Source: an uncultured Lachnospiraceae bacterium
GTDB lineage: Bacteria; Bacillota_A; Clostridia; Lachnospirales; Lachnospiraceae
Assembly: GCA_910577835.1 (NCBI GenBank)
Contig: CAJTOU010000015.1
Coordinates: 7,425 to 71,424, forward strand
Direction of reading: 5' to 3'
Length of the DNA stretch: 64,000 nt
The position numbers and the translations under genes were made by a program. The notes under the pieces are model-generated. The model was not told the origin of the DNA and did not search any database. It was given only the letters and a program-made list of their open reading frames with translations. Positions within the stretch are counted from its first letter, which is position 1; the number at the start of each line of letters is the position of its first letter. Below are positions 52,358-63,788 of the stretch, one piece after another.

Positions 52358-54985
52358 ATGCATAGAAGAAGTATACTGGTAGTGGAGGACCAGAGACTAA
52401 ATCAGGCGATTTTAAAGGAAGTACTGGAAGGCGAGTATAATGTGACATATACAGGCAACGGGCAGGAAGCTATGGAGATACTGAGAGAGGGCTTCCAGAG
52501 ATTCAGTATGGTTCTGCTCGATATTGTCATGCCGGTAATGGACGGTTATGAAGTTTTGCAGGTTATGCAGAAGGAAAATATGCTTGGGCGGATTCCTGTG
52601 CTTGTAGCGAGCCAGAGATTTGGAGATGACTCGGAATTAAAGGCGTTATATCTGGGAGCAAATGACTTTGTAGCAAAGCCATACAATCCTCCGGTACTGC
52701 TGCAAAGAATCAAAAATTTGATTGAATTATATGAGAACATGGAGAAGGTAGATATTCTGGAAAGAGATGATGTGACAGGACTTTATACAAAGACTGCATT
52801 TCACAGCCGTTGTGTGGAAATTCTTGAGGATTATCCCGAAAAAGAATTTGACATTATTGTATTAGATATTGAACATTTTAAACTGTTTAATGAATCCTAT
52901 GGTTTTGAAGAAGGAGACATGCTGTTAAGACATATCGGAAACAGACTTAAGGATTTGTTAAATCATGAATGCACTGTGTGTGCAAGAGAATATGCAGACC
53001 GGTTTCTAATTTTATGTGAGAGAAATCAGAGTGAGTTTGACCGTCTGCATAATCTTCTGGTGGAGGAGCTTGACCACTATCCTCTGGATATCAGGGTGCA
53101 TCTGAATTTTGGTGTATACAGAATAGAATCGGCTTCAGAGGATATTCAGATTATGTGCGACCGTGCAGTCAGTGCAGTAAAGTGCGGAAAAGGAAATTAT
53201 GGCGAAGATGTCTTTTATTATGATGAATCCATAGGAAAGCAGATGTATCTTGAACAGCAGATTACAGACGATATGGTGCAGGCGCTTGAAAACGGAGAGT
53301 TCCATGTCTATCTTCAGCCAAAATATGATTTGTTCAGTGAAAAGATGGCAGGCGCGGAAGCGCTTGTCCGGTGGATACATCCAAAGAAAGGACTGATACC
53401 GCCAAATAATTTTATTCCTATTTTTGAAAAGAATGGCTTTATTACAGAGCTGGATATGTTTGTATGGGAGAAAACCTGTGAAATTATCAGCCATTGGATA
53501 AGAGAAGAAAATAAATATGTTCCGGTATCAGTCAATGTTTCGAGAAAGGATATTTATAAAGAAAATCTTCCGGAAATCTTTCTGGGACTGCTGACAAAAT
53601 ACGGATTAAAGCCAAAATACCTTCACCTTGAGATTACGGAAAGCGCTTATACAGAAAATCCAAAGCAGCTTTTAAAGGTAGTGGATGATTTGAAAAACGC
53701 CGGTTTTACCATAGAGATGGACGATTTTGGAAGCGGCTATTCTTCCTTAAATATGTTGTCCAAGCTGCCAATAGATATTTTAAAGATTGATATGAAAATT
53801 ATTCAGAGCTATGGAGAACGCAACAGCTCCAGAAGCATTATTAATTTTATTATGGGACTTGCAAAGTGGATGAATCTTTATGTAGTGGCAGAGGGCGTAG
53901 AGACAAAGGAGCAGATAGAACTTTTAAAAAGTCTCGACTGTAACTATGCGCAGGGCTATTATTTTGCAAAGCCCATGCCGGATAAGGACTTTGAGAATGA
54001 ACTTCAGGAAATGGAAATTCTGCATATGGCTGGAGCAGAGGACGAACTGGAAAACGCGAGAATCCTTGTGCGGGATTATGAAAAAGAACAGATTATGCTT
54101 GTGATTGATGACCTTGCCATGAATCGCGCAATTATTACAGATTATTTTAAGGACACCTTTTCCATTATTGAGGCATCTGATGGTGAAACGGCACTGGATT
54201 ATTTCAGAAGAGGCGGAAAGGCAGATATTATTATTCTGGATATTTATATGCCGCGTCTTGACGGCTTTCAGGTACTTGAAGCACTGAAGATGGAGCAGTC
54301 CACAAGGGATATTCCTGTGATTGTGTCCTCACAGGCAGATGATGCCACGATTGTAAAAGCGTTAAAAGCCGGAGCGGCTGATTTTATGACAAAACCGTTT
54401 GCGAAAGAGGATGCATTGCGCTGTGTGAATCATGTGCTTTCAGACCTTAGCAGAAGAAAGAGCAGAGAAGAAAAAGAGATTCGCGACAGAATGGATGTAA
54501 TGGAAAGACTTGCCACTACTGACTTTTTAACCGGATTGTGGAATCAGTCACAGTTTGAGAAATTGACCCGCGATTATTTTGTAAAGAATGAAAATATCAG
54601 GTGTAATTTTATTATAGTAGATATTGATAATTTTAAATCAATTAACGATGAGCTTGGACATCTGGTAGGAGATGAGATATTGCAGAAATTTGCCACCAGA
54701 CTTGAGTATTGTTTTAGGGAACATGATATAGTCTGCCGTATGGGAGGCGATGAATTTGGCATACTAATGAAAGCGGAGATGAATAAAGATGAACTTGCAG
54801 CCCGAATGAGAGATATGCATAAGTATATGGATTTTGAAATCAGCGGGCAGCATATTACCTGTTCAAGCGGCGTCTGCTGTTATCCGGAACACGGAACTGA
54901 TTTTACTACTTTATATCAAAACGCGGACAGAGCATTATTTAAGGCAAAGCGCAATGGAAAAAATCAAAATTTCCTGTATAAATAA
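52358..54985 (+). CDS. Hybrid c-di-GMP signalling protein: REC-GGDEF(degenerate)-EAL-REC-GGDEF
   Basis: 875 aa, no membrane segment. REC1 (about 3-125; LLDIVMPVMDG, phospho-acceptor Asp 55), first GGDEF-like domain with a degenerate signature (AREYADRFLIL instead of GGDEF), EAL phosphodiesterase domain (AEALVRW with E334-A-L336, EITESAYTENP, MDDFGSGYSSL), REC2 (ILDIYMPRLDG, Asp 628) and a C-terminal GGDEF with intact RMGGDEFGIL (796-800). Both synthesis and breakdown of c-di-GMP may thus be possible, under two phosphorylation inputs. No histidine kinase is near. Start at 52358 chosen for GAGGAG; upstream in-frame codons coincide with the promoter. Confidence 0.93.
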   Translation: MHRRSILVVEDQRLNQAILKEVLEGEYNVTYTGNGQEAMEILREGFQRFSMVLLDIVMPVMDGYEVLQVMQKENMLGRIPVLVASQRFGDDSELKALYLGANDFVAKPYNPPVLLQRIKNLIELYENMEKVDILERDDVTGLYTKTAFHSRCVEILEDYPEKEFDIIVLDIEHFKLFNESYGFEEGDMLLRHIGNRLKDLLNHECTVCAREYADRFLILCERNQSEFDRLHNLLVEELDHYPLDIRVHLNFGVYRIESASEDIQIMCDRAVSAVKCGKGNYGEDVFYYDESIGKQMYLEQQITDDMVQALENGEFHVYLQPKYDLFSEKMAGAEALVRWIHPKKGLIPPNNFIPIFEKNGFITELDMFVWEKTCEIISHWIREENKYVPVSVNVSRKDIYKENLPEIFLGLLTKYGLKPKYLHLEITESAYTENPKQLLKVVDDLKNAGFTIEMDDFGSGYSSLNMLSKLPIDILKIDMKIIQSYGERNSSRSIINFIMGLAKWMNLYVVAEGVETKEQIELLKSLDCNYAQGYYFAKPMPDKDFENELQEMEILHMAGAEDELENARILVRDYEKEQIMLVIDDLAMNRAIITDYFKDTFSIIEASDGETALDYFRRGGKADIIILDIYMPRLDGFQVLEALKMEQSTRDIPVIVSSQADDATIVKALKAGAADFMTKPFAKEDALRCVNHVLSDLSRRKSREEKEIRDRMDVMERLATTDFLTGLWNQSQFEKLTRDYFVKNENIRCNFIIVDIDNFKSINDELGHLVGDEILQKFATRLEYCFREHDIVCRMGGDEFGILMKAEMNKDELAARMRDMHKYMDFEISGQHITCSSGVCCYPEHGTDFTTLYQNADRALFKAKRNGKNQNFLYK

Positions 54986-55015
54986 AAAATATGAAAATTT
55001 TCTAAATTCTATTGA

Positions 55016-55044
55016 TTGACTTTTTTTTCTGATAGAACTATAAT
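55016..55044 (+). promoter_or_regulatory. Promoter of the atp operon
   Basis: TTGACT (55016-55021), 17 bp, TATAAT (55039-55044), 41 bp upstream of atpB. Confidence 0.8.
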
Positions 55045-55084
55045 ACATCATGGAAAATTTGAAAAGAAAGGAAGTGAGGAGCAG

Positions 55085-55771
55085 ATGGGTGATTTGGGTG
55101 AAAAACTTATGGAGGAGCTTAACTGTGAGGTCGCATTTGAGATTCCTGTCTTTGGTGGTATTCCTATTTATGAGTCCGTAGTAGTCACATGGATTATTAT
55201 GGCAGTGATTGTACTTCTGTGTATCTGTCTAGTTCGGGGCCTGAAAGTAGAGAATCCGGGAAAGATTCAGCTTTTTATGGAATCAGCCTTTAGCTGGGGC
55301 TATAAATTTTTCTATGATATTCTTGGCGAAAATGGAAAACAGTATATCGGATATCTGATTACTGTTACCTTATATATTGGATTTGCCAATATGATAGGCC
55401 TGTTTGGACTGAAGTCCCCTACAAAAGATTTGAATATCACAATTGCGCTGGCAATAATGAGTATTGTACTGATTGAGGTTTCCGCACTCCGCCATAAAGG
55501 AGGCAAAAGGTTCATAAAGAGCTTTGCAGAACCAATTGCGATTGTTGCGCCAATTAATGTGCTGGAATTGTTTATACGTCCTTTGTCGCTGTGTATGCGA
55601 TTATTTGGCAATGTTCTGGGTGCGTTTGTAGCAATGGAGCTGATAAAATGCGTGGTACCGTTTGTTTTACCGGTGCCGTTCAGTCTGTATTTTGACGTGT
55701 TTGATGGTCTGATTCAGGCATATGTATTTGTCTTTCTGACATCACTGTTTATGAAGGAAGGACTCGAATAG
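55085..55771 (+). CDS. atpB: ATP synthase F0 subunit a
   Basis: 228 aa. Hydrophobic half-channel subunit. Conserved Arg-containing helix FIRPLSLCMRLFGNVLGAFV and the C-terminal helix DGLIQAYVFVFLTSLFM, both signatures of subunit a. Start at 55085 behind GTGAGGAGC (an upstream in-frame ATG falls in the promoter). First gene of atpBEFHAGDC. Confidence 0.95.
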   Translation: MGDLGEKLMEELNCEVAFEIPVFGGIPIYESVVVTWIIMAVIVLLCICLVRGLKVENPGKIQLFMESAFSWGYKFFYDILGENGKQYIGYLITVTLYIGFANMIGLFGLKSPTKDLNITIALAIMSIVLIEVSALRHKGGKRFIKSFAEPIAIVAPINVLELFIRPLSLCMRLFGNVLGAFVAMELIKCVVPFVLPVPFSLYFDVFDGLIQAYVFVFLTSLFMKEGLE

Positions 55772-55804
55772 AAAAAAATTTAAAATGAAAAGGAGATTAA
55801 AATC

Positions 55805-56017
55805 ATGGAAGTATTAGGAGCAGGTATTGCAGTATTAACAGGTTTGGGAGCAGGTATTGGTATCGGTATTGCAACGTCAAAGGCAGTGGATGCGATTGCA
55901 AGACAGCCGGAAGCAGAGAGCAAGATTTCAAAGAACCTTCTTTTAGGATGTGCGCTTGCAGAAGCAACTGCGGTTTATGGTTTCGTTATTGGTCTGTTAA
56001 TTGTTATTATGAAATAA
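55805..56017 (+). CDS. atpE: ATP synthase F0 subunit c
   Basis: 70 aa, two helices joined by the polar loop ARQPEAESK. Gly-rich first helix GLGAGIGIGIATSKAVDAI; ion-binding Glu in CALAEATAVYGFVIGLLI. The Na+-type signature (Gln in helix 1, Ser after the Glu) is not present: the corresponding residues are Ile and Ala, with only the Thr retained, so proton coupling is more likely. AAAAGGAG precedes the ATG. Confidence 0.95.
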   Translation: MEVLGAGIAVLTGLGAGIGIGIATSKAVDAIARQPEAESKISKNLLLGCALAEATAVYGFVIGLLIVIMK

Positions 56018-56116
56018 TATAATAAAACAGGCAGAGTCTTAAGACATACAGTGAATGTCAATAATGAAACAGGATTGTGCATGAAAATAACATAATGCGA
56101 AAGGCAGGTGTAACAG

Positions 56117-56620
56117 GTGGACAATAACATTATCAGTATAGATTTTATGAATATACTTGCTACCGTTATTAATTTACTGGTGCTTTTTCTTCTGGTGCAG
56201 AAGTTTCTTGTCAAGCCGATGCATAATATTATTGAAAAGAGGGAAAGTCTGATTAAATCCCAGTTTGAGGAGGCAAGGTCCACAAAGGCAGAGGCAGGCG
56301 AATTAAAGTTAAAGTATGAAGACAGCTTGAAAAATGCCCATGATGAATCTGTTGCCATCGTAGATAAGGCAAGACAGGATGCGCAGACAGAATATGACCG
56401 TATTGTGAAGGAAGCAGACCAGACTGCAAAGGATATGGTGAAAAAGGCGCGCCAGAATATTGCCAGTGAGAAGGAGCAGAGTATAAAGGAAATGAAATCG
56501 GAAATTGGAGAACTGATAGCTCTTGCTGTTGGCAAGATAGAGGAAGAAAAGGTCTCTCCGGAATCAGACAAAAAGCTGATTGATAAATTTCTGGCCGATA
56601 TGGACAGAGAGGAAAAATAG
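56117..56620 (+). CDS. atpF: ATP synthase F0 subunit b
   Basis: 167 aa with GTG start. One N-terminal membrane helix (FMNILATVINLLVLFLLVQK) and a long charged helix (HNIIEKRESLIKSQFEEARS and on) that forms the peripheral stalk. Followed by the delta gene. Confidence 0.94.
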   Translation: MDNNIISIDFMNILATVINLLVLFLLVQKFLVKPMHNIIEKRESLIKSQFEEARSTKAEAGELKLKYEDSLKNAHDESVAIVDKARQDAQTEYDRIVKEADQTAKDMVKKARQNIASEKEQSIKEMKSEIGELIALAVGKIEEEKVSPESDKKLIDKFLADMDREEK

Positions 56621-56643
56621 AACATGGAAGGAAGGTGCTATCA

Positions 56644-57267
56644 GTGACAGAATTAGAACAGAAATTGCTGGCAGAAAATGAAGAATTAAAACAGCAGCTT
56701 GCTTCCATGACAGAATCAATGGAAACATTGAATCAGACTGTTCAGGAGCTGAATGGAAGACGAAACAGAGATGTGGCAGTTTTGTACGACCTTCATGTAC
56801 CGCAGGAGCCTGTAAAAGAGGCAATAGAGATTTTTCGGGAATCGGATGAACTTGCAAAGGCACTGGACAGTTCCAGTATTCCGGCTGAAAAGAAAGAGAA
56901 CATTATTGAAAAAATCTTTCAGGAAGATAAATTCCCAAAGATTTTTACAGGCTTTTTAAAACAGCTCTGTGAAAATCACAGAACAAAAGAAGTTGTGAAT
57001 ATTCTTGAAAATTATTGCCAGAACTGCGAAAAAGATAATCATATTGTTACGGCAAGATTTTTTTATGTGCATATGCCGGAGGAAACTCAGATAGAAAAAA
57101 TCAGAAAATTTCTCTGTAAAAAATACAATGCCGAGGATGCGGAAATCATATTTGAAAAGGATGAAACCTTAATCGGAGGATTTATCCTGAATGTAAATAA
57201 TACAGAATTTGATTACAGCATCAAAGGGCGTTTAGACAAGTTAAAACAGAAATTGGCATGGAGGTGA
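56644..57267 (+). CDS. atpH: ATP synthase F1 subunit delta with extra N-terminal coiled coil
   Basis: 207 aa, GTG start at 56644 (AGGAAGG spaced 8 nt; another GTG at 56635 is too close). The first about 40 residues are an unusual coiled coil ([20 protein letters not shown]) before the delta-type helical domain ([20 protein letters not shown]) and the C-terminal part [20 protein letters not shown] typical of OSCP/delta. Usual length is about 180 aa. Connects the peripheral stalk with alpha subunits. Confidence 0.88.
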   Translation: MTELEQKLLAENEELKQQLASMTESMETLNQTVQELNGRRNRDVAVLYDLHVPQEPVKEAIEIFRESDELAKALDSSSIPAEKKENIIEKIFQEDKFPKIFTGFLKQLCENHRTKEVVNILENYCQNCEKDNHIVTARFFYVHMPEETQIEKIRKFLCKKYNAEDAEIIFEKDETLIGGFILNVNNTEFDYSIKGRLDKLKQKLAWR

Positions 57268-57272
57268 GTCGG

Positions 57273-58775
57273 TTGAGTTCTATCAGTTCAGAAGATATTA
57301 TTTCAGTATTAAAAAGTGAAATAGAAAATTATGAATTAGAGATAAGAGGCCAGGAGGTCGGCAACGTAATCTGGGTTGGCGACGGAATCGCCACTGTGTA
57401 CGGATTAGACCATGCAATGTATGGAGAAATCGTTGTATTTGACACTGGTGTAAAGGGAATGGTGCAGGATATCCGGAGAAATGAAGTCGGAATTATTCTT
57501 CTTGGCAGAGATACCGGAATAAAAGAAGGCTCCAAGGTATCACGTACAAAAAAGAAAGCGGGCATCTCGGTGGGAGATGCTTTTATCGGAAGAGTCGTTG
57601 ACGCTTTAGGCGCACCGATTGACGGAAAGGGTGCAATAGAGACAAATGAGTATCGTCCGATTGAAAATGATGCGCCGGGCATTGTAGACAGAAAATCGGT
57701 TAATCAGCCTTTGGAAACAGGGATTTTGACGATTGACTCCATGTTTCCGATTGGGCGCGGACAAAGAGAGTTGATTATCGGGGACAGACAGACAGGAAAG
57801 ACATCCATAGCGACCGACGCGATGATTAATCAGAAGGGCAAAGACGTTATCTGTGTATATGTGGCAATCGGGCAGAAGGCGTCTACGATTGCTAAAATTG
57901 TAAATACATTGACAAAAAACGGAGCGATGGAGTACTCCATTATTGTATGCGCAACGGCGAGCGACCCGGCATCTTTGCAGTATATCGCGCCATATGCGGG
58001 AACCAGCCTTGCAGAGTATTTTATGTATCAGGGCAAAGATGTGCTGATTATCTATGATGATTTGTCAAAGCATGCAGTGGCATATCGTGCGCTGTCTTTG
58101 CTTTTGGAGCGTTCACCGGGGCGTGAGGCATATCCGGGTGATGTATTCTATCTTCATTCCAGACTTTTAGAGCGTTCTGCGAAATTAAAAGACGAGCTGG
58201 GCGGAGGTTCTATTACAGCCCTTCCGATTATTGAAACACAGGCGGGCGATGTATCCGCATATATTCCTACAAATGTTATATCTATTACAGACGGACAGAT
58301 TTTCCTTGAAAGTGATTTGTTCTTTTCCGGTCAAAGACCGGCGGTAAACGTAGGTCTTTCCGTATCGCGTGTAGGTGGTGCAGCGCAGACAAAGGCAATG
58401 AAAAAGGCAGCGGGAAGTATTCGTATCGACCTTGCGCAGTTCAGGGAAATGGAGGTGTTTACACAGTTCAGCTCTGACCTTGACGAAGGTACAAAGGCAC
58501 AGCTTCAGTATGGAAAGAGTCTGATGGAACTGTTAAAACAGCCGCTTACAAAGCCTTTAAGTCTGCATGAGCAGGTGATTACTCTTGTAACAGCCAGACA
58601 TAAAATATTTGTGGATGTGGAGGTAAGAAGGATAAAAGAGTATCAGATGAATATGCTTGCATGGTTTGATTCCACACATCCGGAGATTGGACAGGAAATC
58701 AATGAGAAAAAGGTTTTGAGTGAAGAGCTTGAGGCAAGGATACTGGATGCGGCAAAGGAATTTAAAGACAGGTAG
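57273..58775 (+). CDS. atpA: ATP synthase F1 subunit alpha
   Basis: 500 aa, TTG start with GGAGGTGA (57260-57267) overlapping the end of atpH. P-loop [35 protein letters not shown], and [20 protein letters not shown] (arginine-finger region follows: [14 protein letters not shown]). Forms the catalytic hexamer with beta. Confidence 0.97.
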   Translation: MSSISSEDIISVLKSEIENYELEIRGQEVGNVIWVGDGIATVYGLDHAMYGEIVVFDTGVKGMVQDIRRNEVGIILLGRDTGIKEGSKVSRTKKKAGISVGDAFIGRVVDALGAPIDGKGAIETNEYRPIENDAPGIVDRKSVNQPLETGILTIDSMFPIGRGQRELIIGDRQTGKTSIATDAMINQKGKDVICVYVAIGQKASTIAKIVNTLTKNGAMEYSIIVCATASDPASLQYIAPYAGTSLAEYFMYQGKDVLIIYDDLSKHAVAYRALSLLLERSPGREAYPGDVFYLHSRLLERSAKLKDELGGGSITALPIIETQAGDVSAYIPTNVISITDGQIFLESDLFFSGQRPAVNVGLSVSRVGGAAQTKAMKKAAGSIRIDLAQFREMEVFTQFSSDLDEGTKAQLQYGKSLMELLKQPLTKPLSLHEQVITLVTARHKIFVDVEVRRIKEYQMNMLAWFDSTHPEIGQEINEKKVLSEELEARILDAAKEFKDR

Positions 58776-58787
58776 GAGGCCCTTTTT

Positions 58788-59714
58788 ATGGCGAATGCGA
58801 GAGAAATTCAGGATAGAATAAGAAGCATTAATGATACAAAGAAAATCACAAGTGCAATGTATATGATTTCCTCATCTAAATTAAAAAAAGCAAAAAAGGC
58901 TCTTGCCAATACAGAACCGTATTTTTTTACACTTCAGTCTACAATCGCCAGAATTTTGAATCATACAGAGAGCGAGAATATAAAACAGAAATATTTTGAA
59001 GAAGGTCTGACAAAGCCTGAATCAGAGCATAAAAAAGGCTATATTGTAGTAACGGCGGATAAGGGGCTTGCTGGTGCATACAATCATAATGTCATTAAGA
59101 TTGCGCAGGAACAGCTTGAAAAATATCCAAACAATAAGCTGTATGTGGTTGGACAGGTGGGTATGCATTATTTTGAAAACAGAAGTATTGATATTGACCA
59201 TAAATTTAAATATTCCATGCAGAATCCTACTATGAACAGGTCAAGAAATATCGCAGAAACAGTGCTCGATGAATATTCAAAAAATAACCTTGACGAGGTA
59301 TATATTATCTATACAAGGATGATTAATTCCATGGCAAGTGAGGCGGAAATGCTCCGGCTGCTGCCGTTAAAAAAGGGTGATTTTCGTGAAGAAAAGCTGC
59401 TTCGCAGTGAAGAACAGGGGATAGAGTTTGACTTTATTCCTTCTGCTGATATTGTATTTGAAACGATTGTTCCAAACTGGATTTCCGGTTTGATATATGG
59501 TGCCTTGGTGGAGGCGTATTGTAGTGAGCAGAATTCGCGTATGATGGCGATGCAGTCCTCTACGGACAGCGCCAATGAAATGCTTCGTGAGCTTGGTATT
59601 GTTTATAATAGAGTCAGGCAGGCGGCGATTACTCAGGAAATTACAGAAGTAATCAGTGGTGCAAAGGCGCAGAAAAAGAAAAAAATGACTAGAGAGGAGG
59701 AATCCTCATTGTAG
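58788..59714 (+). CDS. atpG: ATP synthase F1 subunit gamma
   Basis: 308 aa. N-terminal RIRSINDTKKITSAMYMISS and C-terminal ALVEAYCSEQNSRMMAMQSS, NEMLRELGIVYNRVRQAAIT, the two conserved ends of the rotating central shaft. AGGAGG before the ATG. Confidence 0.96.
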   Translation: MANAREIQDRIRSINDTKKITSAMYMISSSKLKKAKKALANTEPYFFTLQSTIARILNHTESENIKQKYFEEGLTKPESEHKKGYIVVTADKGLAGAYNHNVIKIAQEQLEKYPNNKLYVVGQVGMHYFENRSIDIDHKFKYSMQNPTMNRSRNIAETVLDEYSKNNLDEVYIIYTRMINSMASEAEMLRLLPLKKGDFREEKLLRSEEQGIEFDFIPSADIVFETIVPNWISGLIYGALVEAYCSEQNSRMMAMQSSTDSANEMLRELGIVYNRVRQAAITQEITEVISGAKAQKKKKMTREEESSL

Positions 59715-59754
59715 TCAGTAAATATGATGACAAGAGGAATGACAGACGAAATAG

Positions 59755-61197
<1,443 letters not shown>

Positions 61198-61208
61198 GAG
61201 GCGTGCCG

Positions 61209-61628
61209 GTGAATACATTTAAGTTAAAGATTATGACGTCGAATAAGGTGTTTTATGATGGGGAATGTCTGAAACTGATTATAACGGCTACGGATGGAGC
61301 GCTTGAGATTATGGCGAATCATGAGGCGGCAGTGTTTGCTGTTGTTCCGGGGGTTTTCCGGTATACACTGGATGATTCGGAGTGGATAGAGGCGGTATCG
61401 GGAAATGGGTTTGTTATGGTGTATAATAATGAAGCAATGCTGATTATTGATTCTGCGGAGCTGCCGGAGGATATTGATATGGTTCGGGCAGAGGAAGCAA
61501 AGGAGCGTGCGGAGGAACAGATGCGTCAGGACAGGAGCCAGAGGGAGTATCTTCATTCCAAGGCGAGTCTGGCGAGAGCGATGGCGAGGTTGAAGGCTAC
61601 GAGTAAGTATAATAAGTATAATCAGTAA
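61209..61628 (+). CDS. atpC: ATP synthase F1 subunit epsilon
   Basis: 139 aa. N-terminal beta-sandwich (FKLKIMTSNKVFYDGECLKL, GALEIMANHEAAVFAVVPGV) and C-terminal helical hairpin. GTG at 61209 is better spaced from AGGAGG (61196-61201) than the GTG at 61203. Last gene of the operon; a terminator follows. Confidence 0.94.
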   Translation: MNTFKLKIMTSNKVFYDGECLKLIITATDGALEIMANHEAAVFAVVPGVFRYTLDDSEWIEAVSGNGFVMVYNNEAMLIIDSAELPEDIDMVRAEEAKERAEEQMRQDRSQREYLHSKASLARAMARLKATSKYNKYNQ

Positions 61629-61654
61629 GAAGGATTTGGATAGAGAATGTTATG

Positions 61655-61700
61655 GGCTACTGCTTTGAGTGGATGATTCAAAGGGGTGGCCTTTTTGTTT
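61655..61700 (+). terminator. Terminator of the atp operon
   Basis: GGCTACTGCTTTGA (61655-61668) pairs, with two wobbles and a mismatch, with TCAAAGGGGTGGCC (61678-61691), followed by TTTTTGTTT. Confidence 0.75.
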
Positions 61701-61734
61701 GGGGTGAGGGGAAATGTGTTGTGGGTTGAGTGAT

Positions 61735-61895
61735 GTCTCAGAAGAAAAATACTTTTTTGTTGCGGACTCGCTTTCGCTCCATTCAAACGCAGCGGTACTA
61801 AACTTACAGCACTTTTCCCTTTGGTCAAAGTACTGTTCGTTAAGTACCGGCGTTTTCATAGGGTCCTGAACAAAAAAGTATTTTTCTTCTGAGAC
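61735..61895. repeat. 161-bp palindromic repeat element
   Basis: Perfect 27-bp terminal inverted repeats 61735-61761 and 61869-61895 (outer ends GTCTCAGAAGAAAAATAC / GTATTTTTCTTCTGAGAC). The interior is itself nested: AACGCAGCGGTACTAAAC pairs with GTTAAGTACCGGCGTT, and ACAGCACTTT with AAAGTACTGT. The GC content is higher than the flanks. I recall similar palindromic units in other Lachnospiraceae genomes. It looks like a MITE-like or extragenic palindromic repeat; no coding capacity. Confidence 0.75.
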
Positions 61896-62053
61896 TGGTT
61901 TTCATAATTTTTTTTTGAAGTTGGGATTGTGTATAAAGGTTTTGGTTTTTGGTTTGAAAGGTTGGGATTTAGAAGGGGTTTTTGGGTTCTTTTTATAAAG
62001 TTGGGATTTAGAGAAAATTTTATATTTATGGGTTTAAATTTTAGGAATTATAT

Positions 62054-62082
62054 TTGACATTGATTGGCTGAAATGATAGAAT
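62054..62082 (+). promoter_or_regulatory. Promoter of the membrane diguanylate cyclase gene
   Basis: TTGACA (62054-62059), 17 bp, TAGAAT (62077-62082). Confidence 0.75.
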
Positions 62083-62126
62083 GATAATTAATATGAATGT
62101 GAAATCAAATTAAAGTTGAGGAAGCT

Positions 62127-63788
62127 ATGATGGATAAAAAAATATTTATGGGATGGGCGGCGCTGTTGGTGCTGTCGTTTGTGTTGATAATGATAGGGAT
62201 ATCCTCGGCGACAAAGTATATATACAGTGACACAAAAAATGTGAGTGTAAGGCAGTTGGAGGATTGGCAAATTACCAAGGAGGAAGAACCGAATGAAAAA
62301 GGAATGTATGTTGTAAAATATGTGACAAAGGTTCCTTTGATACATAATGCAGGGGAAACGATTATGTTTTATACATATCATGCAAATGTTACCGCTTATG
62401 TAGAGGGGCGGAGCATATACAGAATGCTTGTAAATCAGGAGTCGGAAAGATTTTCTGTGGTACTGGGGGATGTGTGGAATCAGTTTATTATTACGAAGGA
62501 ACATGAGGGGAAGCATTTGCAGATAGTGGTGGAGACGCCTTATCCGGTTTATTTGGATTATGTTCCGGTATTTATGTTGGGGAATGAGCTGGATATGGTT
62601 TTGGCGGAAATGAAGCACAGTTTGTTTTCGATATTTCTGTCGGTAGGAATATTGATTTCGGGTGTTTATCTGGCGTTATATGCGGTGGCGGTTAGTAAAA
62701 ATGGAAGTAATAATCGCAGCATGTTTTATCTGGGGATTTTTGCCGTATTGATAGCGGTGTGGTTTTTGGTGAATATTCCGATTATTCATTTTGTAATTTC
62801 AAATGGTATTGTGCTTACTTATATATCTTATCTGCTTCTTGGCGCAATTGCGGTGCCGTTTATATTATTTGAAAAGCAGATTATGAATAAAAAGTTTGGA
62901 ATTCTTTTGAATTGTATATGTATACTGGTTATGGCAGTGCAGCTTGCATGTGTTTTGATGCAGGTGCTTGGGGTATACAATATGAAAGAAAGTCTTATTT
63001 TGGTACATATTACACTGGCTGTGTTTATAGTAATTTTTATTTTTATGGCGGCAGTAAATATCAAGATTACGGGGATAAAAAATATCAGCAAGATAAATCT
63101 GGTTAATATTATATGTGCGATTCTGGCAGCGGCAGGCGTGGCGATAGATATGGCAAGATATTATTCGAACCCAAACGAAGGCAAGGAGTATCTGTTTACA
63201 AAAATAGCACTATTAATTTATATTCTTGCGCTGGCGTATAATACGATAAAGGAAACAGAGCAGATTATGGAAAAGGCAAAAGAGGCGGAGCGCTTTAAGA
63301 TGCTTGCGTATATGGATGAGCTTACGGGGGTATGCAACAGGACAGCATATAATAAGATGGTGGAGGAAACAGATATTGAAAAATATTCTTATACGGTATT
63401 TATGTTTGATTTAAATGATTTGAAAAAATGTAATGATACATTAGGACATCATTATGGAGATGAATATATTAGAAGCAGTGCTCATTGTATCAAAGAGGCG
63501 TTTGAGTCTCTTGGAACCTGTTATCGTATAGGAGGAGATGAGTTTTGTATTATTGCAAAGGAAGCAGAGGATTCTCAGGTAGAGAATGCATATGAAAAAC
63601 TGAATGAGAAAATAGAGATGTATAATCAGATGCATGAGATTTTGCATATTAATGTGGCGTGCGGACATGCGAGATATGAAAAGAGCGAGGATAAAAATAT
63701 CGAAGATACCAGACAGCGTGCGGATAAACAGATGTATGAAAATAAAATGAGAATGAAACAGGCGGCGGGGAATGGAAGTGGCAGATAG
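62127..63788 (+). CDS. Membrane-bound diguanylate cyclase (external domain, multi-TM, GGDEF)
   Basis: 553 aa. N-terminal signal-anchor (WAALLVLSFVLIMIGISSAT), an external domain of about 140 residues, then seven or eight membrane helices (about 175-385), a short coiled coil (IKETEQIMEKAKEAERFKM) and a GGDEF domain with all main parts: MDELTGVCNRTAYNKM, MFDLNDLKKCNDTLGHHYGD and RIGGDEFCII (469-473). This is the 7TMR-DISM-like layout. An RxxD inhibitory site is not seen upstream of GGDEF. Makes c-di-GMP in response to an external signal. GAGGAAG precedes two adjacent ATGs. Confidence 0.92.
   Translation: MMDKKIFMGWAALLVLSFVLIMIGISSATKYIYSDTKNVSVRQLEDWQITKEEEPNEKGMYVVKYVTKVPLIHNAGETIMFYTYHANVTAYVEGRSIYRMLVNQESERFSVVLGDVWNQFIITKEHEGKHLQIVVETPYPVYLDYVPVFMLGNELDMVLAEMKHSLFSIFLSVGILISGVYLALYAVAVSKNGSNNRSMFYLGIFAVLIAVWFLVNIPIIHFVISNGIVLTYISYLLLGAIAVPFILFEKQIMNKKFGILLNCICILVMAVQLACVLMQVLGVYNMKESLILVHITLAVFIVIFIFMAAVNIKITGIKNISKINLVNIICAILAAAGVAIDMARYYSNPNEGKEYLFTKIALLIYILALAYNTIKETEQIMEKAKEAERFKMLAYMDELTGVCNRTAYNKMVEETDIEKYSYTVFMFDLNDLKKCNDTLGHHYGDEYIRSSAHCIKEAFESLGTCYRIGGDEFCIIAKEAEDSQVENAYEKLNEKIEMYNQMHEILHINVACGHARYEKSEDKNIEDTRQRADKQMYENKMRMKQAAGNGSGR

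Larger units (their letters stand above)
61629..62126. other. Intergenic region after the atp operon
   Basis: About 500 bp: operon terminator (61655-61697), a 161-bp palindromic element (61735-61895), three imperfect copies of AAGTTGGGATTTAGA (near 61918, 61959, 61998) in a G/T-rich stretch, and the promoter of the next gene (62054-62082). No gene is supported. Confidence 0.6.

Noticed and set aside
55805..56017. Na+-translocating type of ATP synthase c subunit
   Set aside because: The helix-1 Gln and the Ser after the essential Glu are not present; only one Thr remains, so proton coupling is more likely.
61629..61860. Short minus-strand frames after atpC
   Set aside because: They lie within the terminator and the palindromic element and have no start signals.
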